Positions 6,907-11,535 of a stretch of 11,535 bases of DNA are shown here, piece after piece. A program made the translations under genes and the position numbers. Each line of letters opens with the position of its first letter. Position 1 is the first letter of the stretch. The notes below the pieces were generated by a model, which searched no databases, had not been told where the DNA came from, and was given only the letters and a program-made list of their open reading frames with translations. This DNA is from Actinomycetes bacterium (GTDB taxonomy: Bacteria; Actinomycetota; Acidimicrobiia; Acidimicrobiales; RAAP-2), in NCBI GenBank assembly GCA_021801615.1, contig JAJYXS010000109.1, positions 1 to 11,535 on the forward strand. Reading direction: 5' to 3'.

Positions 6907-7643
6907 ATGCTCCTCCAGATCCGGCCATCGTGCTTGTCGAAGTACCACAGCCGTCCCTCCGCCTCGATCTTGCGGAAGGGGCCGTCGGGCCAGGGAAGCC
7001 CTACCACCGCGAGGTCGCGCACGAGCTCCTCGGTGTCCTTCCCGTCGAGTGGTCGCTCGATCGCGTCGGCGCCGAGCGAGCCCACATCGCCCGAGACGAA
7101 GATCCTGCCCTCGTACATCGACGCCCCGAGGCTCTCGCCTGCGCCGTTCAGCACGACGATCTTGCCACGGTGCGCCATGAACCCCGACAGGAACCCGACG
7201 GAGCCCACCACGAAGATGTCTCCGCCCTTCATCGCGATCCCCGTGCGCGGCCCACCGTCGCCGTGGATCACGATCGTCCCGCCTCGCATGCCCGCGCCGG
7301 CCGACCAGGCGGTCGATCCGCGTACGACGATCCTGCCCTCGGACATCGCCTCGCCGACGCCCCAGCCGGCGTTGCCGTGGACGACGATGGAGGCTCCGGC
7401 GTTGAAGCCGCCGCAGTAGTAACCGACGCTGCCAAGGAAGTGGATCTCAGCGCGCATCGCCTCGAGCCCAATGCCGAGGTTGTGTCGCGCGCGGGGGTTG
7501 TCCACGGCAACCTGCTGGCTCCCCTGCGCGAGCTCGCGCAGCGTGCGGTTGAGCCTGTAGGCGTCGAGCCCGTCCGCGTCGACGTGCACGGCGTCGTCGG
7601 ACAGCCCAGCCCATCGGTTGACGGCGGTCTGGTCGATGCTCAA
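6903..7643 (-). CDS. GXGXG-domain protein, glutamate synthase beta-helix subunit (MgsB/GlxC-like)
   Basis: A 246-residue protein corresponding to the C-terminal right-handed beta-helix (GXGXG) domain of GltB, which scaffolds the ammonia channel and domain interface rather than doing chemistry. The repeated G-xx-x-G turns are visible: GFNAGASIVVHGNAGWGVGE, EGRIVVRGSTAWSAGAGM, GGTIVIHGDGG, GGDIFVVGSVGFLSGFM, RGKIVVLNGAG and EGRIFVSGDVGSLG. The start chosen is TTG at 7643, which overlaps the upstream TGA as TTGA and has GGAGGTGG about 7 bases upstream; this copies the ATGA junction at the other end of the gene. A GTG at 7691 would add 16 low-complexity residues and is the alternative. It is tightly coupled to both neighbours, consistent with equal-ratio subunits of one complex. 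Confidence 0.9.
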   Translation of the reverse strand: MSIDQTAVNRWAGLSDDAVHVDADGLDAYRLNRTLRELAQGSQQVAVDNPRARHNLGIGLEAMRAEIHFLGSVGYYCGGFNAGASIVVHGNAGWGVGEAMSEGRIVVRGSTAWSAGAGMRGGTIVIHGDGGPRTGIAMKGGDIFVVGSVGFLSGFMAHRGKIVVLNGAGESLGASMYEGRIFVSGDVGSLGADAIERPLDGKDTEELVRDLAVVGLPWPDGPFRKIEAEGRLWYFDKHDGRIWRSI

Positions 7644-8602
7644 CTTGTGTCCACCTCCATTGCCTGGTCGCTCACCGCGGGAACGTCCCACACGACGGCG
7701 GTCCCCTCCCTGACGTACTCGGTGGCGAGCTCCGTGTCGAAGACCCTCCTGAGCGCCTGCTCCTCGGTCGCGAGCGCGGTCGTCCCGTCGATCCGGCTCA
7801 CGAGGAGGGGCTTGATCGCGAGGCGATCGGTGGCGCAGCCGATCGCCGACTCGGTCGCGAGAAGGTAGGTGAACACCCCGTCCAGCGTGGTGATCGAGCG
7901 TAGGAGGGCCTCGTGCAGGGACGAGCCCATCGCGAGCTGCTCCGCGATGTACACCGCGATCAGCTCCGAGTCGTTGTCCGTCAGGAACTGGAGGTTCCGC
8001 TCGGACATGAGCCGACGCATCTTGTAGTAGTTCGTCAACTGGCCATTGTGCGTGATCGCGACGTCGAGAAAGGGCCGCGCCCAGAAGGGATGGGAGAGCT
8101 CCACGTCGACCGTCGACTCCGTCGCGAGGCGCGAGTGCGCCATGCCGTGCGTGCCGACGAATTCGTCGATACCATGGCGCAGGGCGACCTCGTCGGCGCT
8201 GCCGACGTCCTTGATGATCTCGAGCCGCCAGCCCATCGAGTGGACCTGCACCCCCTCGGTCGCCTCGATCGCCTCGAGCAGCGCCGCCGCACTCCTGCCA
8301 AGCTCCGCCGTGAGCCGGAAGAAGGTCCCGCCGTCCGGACCTCCCGCCGTTACCTGCGGCTCACCCGTGAGGCGCGCGTCCACCAGCTTCATGCCCTGGA
8401 TCACCGAAGAGAGCGCCTTGTCTGCGTCGACGTCCCTCAGAACGTGCGCCCGGATGATGACTCGGTCCTCGTGCGGCACCTCACCGTAGAGGGCGAACCC
8501 CGTCGAGTCGGGACCGCGATGGAGCATCGCGCCCTCGGTGACATGCAGCAGCTGACCGATGGGCCCCGCGTGCTCGAGGATCAGACCGCACTGTCCGCAC
8601 AC
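7640..8602 (-). CDS. Class II glutamine amidotransferase subunit (MgsA/GlxB-like)
   Basis: A 320-residue Ntn-hydrolase with the class II glutaminase fold found in GltB, GlmS and PurF; it hydrolyses the gamma-amide of glutamine or, in the N-methylglutamate pathway, gamma-glutamylmethylamide, and feeds the amine to the synthase. The mature N-terminus is CGQCGLILE with nucleophile Cys2. LHRGPDSTGFALYG (27-40), GTHGMAHSRLATEST (150-164), THNGQLTNYYKMRR (184-197) and TDNDSELIAVYIAE (208-221) are the conserved substrate-binding and oxyanion segments. The start is fixed at GTG 8602 because it places Cys immediately after Met; AGAGG lies 6 bases upstream. The longer open frame upstream is the antisense-free shadow of the regulator. 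Only one base separates it from the regulator stop, and it overlaps the GXGXG gene by 4 bp. Confidence 0.92.
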   Translation of the reverse strand: MCGQCGLILEHAGPIGQLLHVTEGAMLHRGPDSTGFALYGEVPHEDRVIIRAHVLRDVDADKALSSVIQGMKLVDARLTGEPQVTAGGPDGGTFFRLTAELGRSAAALLEAIEATEGVQVHSMGWRLEIIKDVGSADEVALRHGIDEFVGTHGMAHSRLATESTVDVELSHPFWARPFLDVAITHNGQLTNYYKMRRLMSERNLQFLTDNDSELIAVYIAEQLAMGSSLHEALLRSITTLDGVFTYLLATESAIGCATDRLAIKPLLVSRIDGTTALATEEQALRRVFDTELATEYVREGTAVVWDVPAVSDQAMEVDTS

Positions 8603-8603
8603 G

Positions 8604-9347
8604 TCATGCCTCTCTTTCCTCCGGGGGTCGGTACGCCATACGCTCGGCGAGCGCGTCTGCTGCACACCGGATGTGGAGGCGCAGCAGCTCCTCGACCCGT
8701 GCGCCGTCGCGCGCGATGAAGGCGTCGACGATCTCCCGGTGCTCGCGCACCATGTCCGACGTCGCGCCGACACTGCGGGCGTAATAGCTGAAGATGAGGA
8801 ACGCCGAGTGTTGGTCCCATATGTCCTGGAGGTACTGCGCCATGCGGCGGTTGGGGCACCAGCGGATCAGCGTCGTATGGAGGTCGACGTTGCACTGGAA
8901 GGCTTCGCTCACGCTCGCCGGGTAGTGGTCCTCGAGCGCGCGTTGGATCGCGCGCACTCGCACCATGCCGGCCTCGTCCACGACCTCGCAGGCGAGCCGT
9001 GCGGCCACCGGCTCGAGCACTTCGCGCAGTTGGTAGAGCTCCCCGACGTCATCGATCGTGAGCCCGCGGACGAACATCCCGCGATTCGGGAGCGTGTAGA
9101 TGAAGCCGTCCCGCTCGAGCCGGAGCAACGCCTCGCGCAACGGGGTCCGGCTCACACCGAGGCTTACCGCGAGCCGCTGCTGCAGGAGCCGGGTGTCCGG
9201 CATGATTTCCCCGCTGACGATCGCGGCGCGCAGCCTCTTGTACACCTCGTTGATGAGCCGGTTGTCCCGCCTCTCGACCGGTCTCGGCGCGAGCCTGGAT
9301 CCCCCGGCTGGCTTTGCGCCGCCCCGCTCAGCCGGCACTCTCGGCAT
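8604..9347 (-). CDS. GntR-family transcriptional regulator, FadR/FCD subfamily
   Basis: A 247-residue regulator. The winged helix occupies about residues 31-96: LINEVYKRLRAAIVSGE, LLQQRLAVSLGVSRTPLREA (recognition helix) and LERDGFIYTLPNRGMFV (wing). The FCD ligand domain follows, about 103-235, with VDLHTTLIRWCPNRRM and MVREHREIVDAFIARDG supplying the usual Asp/His metal-site positions that bind carboxylate or amino-acid-like ligands. The start is uncertain: ATG 9347 is chosen, which overlaps the permease stop by 20 bp; TTG 9359 and GTG 9338 are alternatives. Being inside the operon suggests autoregulation, probably through the palindrome at 10961-10980. The likely effector is the amine, an N-alkylglutamate or a downstream acid (inference). 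Confidence 0.92.
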   Translation of the reverse strand: MPRVPAERGGAKPAGGSRLAPRPVERRDNRLINEVYKRLRAAIVSGEIMPDTRLLQQRLAVSLGVSRTPLREALLRLERDGFIYTLPNRGMFVRGLTIDDVGELYQLREVLEPVAARLACEVVDEAGMVRVRAIQRALEDHYPASVSEAFQCNVDLHTTLIRWCPNRRMAQYLQDIWDQHSAFLIFSYYARSVGATSDMVREHREIVDAFIARDGARVEELLRLHIRCAADALAERMAYRPPEEREA

Positions 9348-10827
9348 CCGTCCGCGCAAGGCTCAGTTCGGGCAGATCTCTCGACGCTCTAGCCACGGCG
9401 CTATGGTTCTCCCGTGCCATGTTCAGCGCGGTCAGCCCCGCGCCGACGGCCACCCAGCCGATGATGTACCAGATCCACTGGTTCTCGGGGGACGGCACCT
9501 TGTAGATGCTCCCGAAGATCCCGCCAGTGGCGACCCCGAGCCCGAGGACGACGGCGACCACGAGGGCGGCGGGGTTCGCGTGGTGCCACAGCCCGCGGAT
9601 CGCCCCCAGCGAGATCGCTGCGTACACGACGACGAGACCGAGCCCGCCGAGCCCCACGACCCACGCGAAGAACGGGAAGAACTGCGGAGCGCCGTTCAAA
9701 GGGAACACCCCGTTGTCCAGACGCACGAGGACGACGAAGGCGACGCCGAGGAGGACCTGGAAGACGATCGCGTTCACGGGCGTCCCCCACCGCCTGGAGA
9801 TCTTCGCGAAGGGTCCGGGGATCCTCCGGTCACGCGCCATGGCGAACAGGCCACGCGTGGAGGAGACCGCCGCGCCGACGCCGACCGCCATGATGTCGCA
9901 GATCACCACGATGTTCAGGAAGTCGAGCAGGATCGAGGTGCCGAAGTTCCCCGGTGCGCCGAGCGTGAACAACGGCGCGGGGCTCTTCACCCACTTCGTC
10001 ATGTTGAGACCGAAGCCGATGTCCTGCGCGTAGGCGGCCAGGACGTAGAACGCGGCGACGACTCCCACCGACCCGAGGATCGCGATCGGGATGGAGCGCT
10101 TTGGGTTCGCCGTCTCCTCGCCGAGGTTGGCCGCTGACTCGAACCCGACGAACAGGAGGATCGCGTAGACAATCCCGAAGAAGATGCCCGACCAGCCGTC
10201 CGCGGCGGAACTCGGCTCGAACGGTCGCGCCGTGTTGCCCCCGTGGCCGCCCTGCACGATGACCGACAGGAAGAAGCCGAGGACGAGGAGTGCGGAGAGC
10301 GACACCAGCACGAGCTGTGCCTTCGTCGAGATCTTGACGCCGAAGTAGAGCAGGCAGAACAGGAGCGCCGCATAGACGAGGTCGATCACCCAGTACGGGA
10401 TGTTCACGCCGTACGCTGTGCTGAGGAAGCCGGAGGTGATCCCGCCGACGAGCAGCACGATCGCGGCCGAGAGAAGGAGCGTGCAGCCGTAGTACAGCCA
10501 CCCTGCGACGAACCCCGTCCGCTTGCCGAACCCGTCGGTGACGTAGTCGTACAGCGCACCTGCCGCGTGGATCTTGCGGGAGTACGCGGCGATGATCCAG
10601 CCGAGGCCCCCGACGCCGACGGCGGCGATGACGATCGCGATCGGCGTGGCGATCCCGGCTCCCTTACCGGCAGCACCGGCACCGACCACGAGGGGGATCA
10701 GGAGGGCCGAGGAGAAGACCGGGCCCATGAACCCCGCGGATTGGGCGATCGCGTCCACCACGGAGAGGTGCCGCTCGCCCAATTGCTCCCTTCCAGCGCC
10801 TTCGTCGGCGCGACCTTCGCTCGCCAC
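9328..10827 (-). CDS. APC-superfamily amino acid/polyamine/amine permease
   Basis: A 499-residue integral membrane transporter with about 12 hydrophobic segments, the usual number and length for the amino acid-polyamine-organocation family. The first membrane segment contains the family pattern around SAGFMGPVFSSALLIPLVVG. The segment FVGFESAANLGEETANPKRS, followed by IPIAIL, is the classic TM6-7 signature. The N-terminal 20 residues are hydrophilic and there is no signal peptide. The start is GTG at 10827, with a G-rich stretch 7 bases upstream and an in-frame TGA shortly before it; a TTG 15 codons in, with GGAAGGGAG, is an alternative. It is the first gene of the operon, about 70 bp behind a good promoter, so it most likely imports the amine that the operon degrades. 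Substrate cannot be read from sequence. Confidence 0.93.
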   Translation of the reverse strand: MASEGRADEGAGREQLGERHLSVVDAIAQSAGFMGPVFSSALLIPLVVGAGAAGKGAGIATPIAIVIAAVGVGGLGWIIAAYSRKIHAAGALYDYVTDGFGKRTGFVAGWLYYGCTLLLSAAIVLLVGGITSGFLSTAYGVNIPYWVIDLVYAALLFCLLYFGVKISTKAQLVLVSLSALLVLGFFLSVIVQGGHGGNTARPFEPSSAADGWSGIFFGIVYAILLFVGFESAANLGEETANPKRSIPIAILGSVGVVAAFYVLAAYAQDIGFGLNMTKWVKSPAPLFTLGAPGNFGTSILLDFLNIVVICDIMAVGVGAAVSSTRGLFAMARDRRIPGPFAKISRRWGTPVNAIVFQVLLGVAFVVLVRLDNGVFPLNGAPQFFPFFAWVVGLGGLGLVVVYAAISLGAIRGLWHHANPAALVVAVVLGLGVATGGIFGSIYKVPSPENQWIWYIIGWVAVGAGLTALNMARENHSAVARASRDLPELSLARTDAESAG

Positions 10828-10906
10828 GGCTCGGCCCCCCCACTTCGCTCACGCACGCGGGAACGACGTGCGACTGAATGCTGAATGCAAATCACGTTGC
10901 GGGAGT

Positions 10907-10936
10907 ACTGTACGGATTCCTCCGGCTCTATGTCAA
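10907..10936 (-). promoter_or_regulatory. Sigma70-type promoter of the amine operon
   Basis: On the minus strand, a perfect -35 TTGACA (10936-10931) is followed after 18 bp by TACAGT (10912-10907), a good -10 element. Transcription would begin near 10900 and leave a leader of about 70 bases before the permease GTG at 10827. The leader contains a 7-bp tandem duplication (CTGAATG twice on the plus strand, 10874-10887). No comparable promoter for the opposite direction was recognised. Confidence 0.7.
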
Positions 10937-10960
10937 GGGGTGCGGTCTACGTACACTGCT

Positions 10961-10980
10961 TTAGTGTGGGATCACACAAG
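10961..10980. promoter_or_regulatory. Palindromic operator candidate, probably for the GntR/FCD regulator
   Basis: TTAGTGTG-GGAT-CACACAAG is an inverted repeat with 6 of 8 arm positions paired. GT...AC half-sites separated by a short centre are typical for FadR-subfamily GntR regulators. It ends 25 bp upstream of the -35 element, so it might act as an activator site, as part of a looped repression complex, or serve the plus-strand gene. Binding by the operon's own regulator is inferred. Confidence 0.5.
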
Positions 10981-11021
10981 GTCACCCGTGGGTTTCCACG
11001 TCCCGCCGCTTTCGCGTGCCG

Positions 11022-11050
11022 CGCAGGCGCCCGGTGCAGCGGCGCCTGCG
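11022..11050. repeat. Perfect inverted repeat, 10-bp stem and 9-base loop
   Basis: CGCAGGCGCC (11022-11031) pairs perfectly with GGCGCCTGCG (11041-11050). It lies in the 347-bp gap between the permease and the PaaX-like remnant. There is no T-run on either side, so a standard intrinsic terminator is not obvious. It could be a terminator for transcription entering from the right, an attenuator, or a protein-binding palindrome. Confidence 0.65.
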
Positions 11051-11174
11051 GAGGCAGGAGGGGGGCGCGCCGTGGGCTCGCCACGCGGCAGGGCGATGAG
11101 ATGAAGAGCGGCGGGCAGTCCTCCTCGCGGGCTGCACCGCTCGAGGCCGAGCGGAGGTCCCTGCAGGGCAGCGG

Positions 11175-11535
11175 GAGCGCTCGGTCGCCCCTCTCACCGT
11201 GCTCGGCGAGTACGTCATGCCCCGCGACGCCACGGTGTGAGGTCCACGCTTCTCGACGCCCTCTCACTGTCCGGCGTCGAGAGCAAGGCCGCCCGGCAAG
11301 CGCTGGCCCGTGCGGCGAACGCCGGCTGGCTGGTGAGTGAACGCGTCGGCCGGGAAGCGCGCTGGCACCTCACCGAGCAGGGAAGGGCTCTCGTCGCTGA
11401 CGGCTCGGTGCGCATCAACGCGTTCGACCCCACCCGCGCCGATTGGGGCGGCAAGCGGCTGGTCCTCGTGATCTCCATCCCCGAAGAGCGCCGGACCGAT
11501 CGCCACGTGCTGCGCACCCCGCTCGCGTGGGCAGG
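11175..11535 (+). pseudogene. PaaX-family transcriptional regulator, apparently frameshifted, partial at right edge
   Basis: Two frames together give a PaaX-like N-terminus. The first frame reads ERSVAPLTVLGEYVMPRDATV and ends at TGA 11238-11240. The next frame continues directly with RSTLLDALSLSGVESKAARQ, ALARAANAGWLVSERVGREA and RWHLTEQGR, the winged helix of the family. It then reaches WGGKRLVLVISIPEERR and HVLRTPLAWAG, the start of the PaaX central domain. Adding one G (GTG TGG AGG TCC instead of GTG TGA GGT CC) restores a continuous reading with the expected Val-Trp at this point. No convincing start or ribosome binding site was found; the first frame is open from 11100 and a GTG lies at 11199. 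Alternatives are a sequencing error or a short protein starting at GTG 11237, which has no ribosome binding site. PaaX regulators typically repress phenylacetyl-CoA catabolism genes. Confidence 0.7.

Larger units (their letters stand above)
2763..10936 (-). other. Seven-gene amine-utilisation operon
   Basis: All seven genes from permease to FAD oxidoreductase read leftward. Junctions are: 20-bp overlap, 1-bp gap, TTGA overlap, ATGA overlap, 109-bp gap and 45-bp gap. No other convincing promoter was seen inside. The 109-bp gap before the GS-like gene holds neither a clear promoter nor a strong hairpin. The gene set resembles mgsABC-gmaS with an added transporter, regulator and single-subunit oxidase. 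Confidence 0.8.

Noticed and set aside
5305..7419. Long plus-strand open frame of about 700 codons
   Set aside because: It is the shadow of the FMN synthase and GXGXG genes, whose opposite-strand proteins show complete conserved motifs.
8603..8773. N-terminal extension of the amidotransferase
   Set aside because: The class II nucleophile must be residue 2, which fixes the start at GTG 8602; the extension is an out-of-frame reading of the GntR gene.
10885..11340. Plus-strand open frame starting in the operon leader
   Set aside because: It runs through the promoter, operator candidate and hairpin, shows no motif, and conflicts with the PaaX-like reading in the other two frames.

Overview
The window is very GC-rich and gene-dense, uses GTG or TTG starts for most genes, and has AGGAGG-like ribosome binding sites. 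Its protein families (FadR-type GntR regulator, PaaX-type regulator, APC permease, actinobacterial-style IS630 transposase) are common in Actinomycetota. An actinobacterium is the best guess, but no taxonomic marker gene is present.

Layout. (1) 1-953, minus strand: an IS630-family transposase cut by the left edge, carrying Gly where the first catalytic Asp is expected. (2) 954-1266: a non-coding gap with three adjacent short tandem arrays (11 bp x2, 12 bp x5, 10 bp x3), a perfect 10-bp palindrome and a weak promoter candidate. (3) 1267-2709, plus strand: an NAD(P)-dependent aldehyde dehydrogenase. (4) 2763-10827, minus strand: a seven-gene operon read from right to left: APC permease, GntR/FCD regulator, class II glutamine amidotransferase, GXGXG (GltB C-terminal-like) protein, FMN/Fe-S glutamate-synthase core protein, glutamine-synthetase-like ligase, and FAD amine oxidoreductase of the DAO family. 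A good sigma70-type promoter lies upstream (TTGACA, 18 bp, TACAGT), with a palindromic operator candidate just beyond it. (5) 10828-11174: the control region, including a perfect 10-bp-stem inverted repeat. (6) 11175-11535, plus strand: a PaaX-family regulator that appears to be frameshifted and runs off the right edge.

How the genes fit together. Amidotransferase, GXGXG protein, FMN protein and GS-like ligase occur in the same order as mgsABC-gmaS of the N-methylglutamate pathway. The inferred route is: the permease imports an amine; the GS-like ligase joins it to glutamate as a gamma-glutamylamide; the three-subunit synthase moves the amine onto the alpha-nitrogen of a glutamate skeleton; the FAD enzyme oxidises the N-alkylglutamate, releasing glutamate and an aldehyde; and the convergent aldehyde dehydrogenase oxidises the aldehyde to an acid. 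The multi-subunit N-methylglutamate dehydrogenase (mgdABCD) is replaced in the window by one DAO-family protein, and the general aldehyde dehydrogenase argues for a substrate other than methylamine. The actual substrate cannot be read from the sequence, and a gamma-glutamylated polyamine or monoamine route (Puu-like) remains an alternative.
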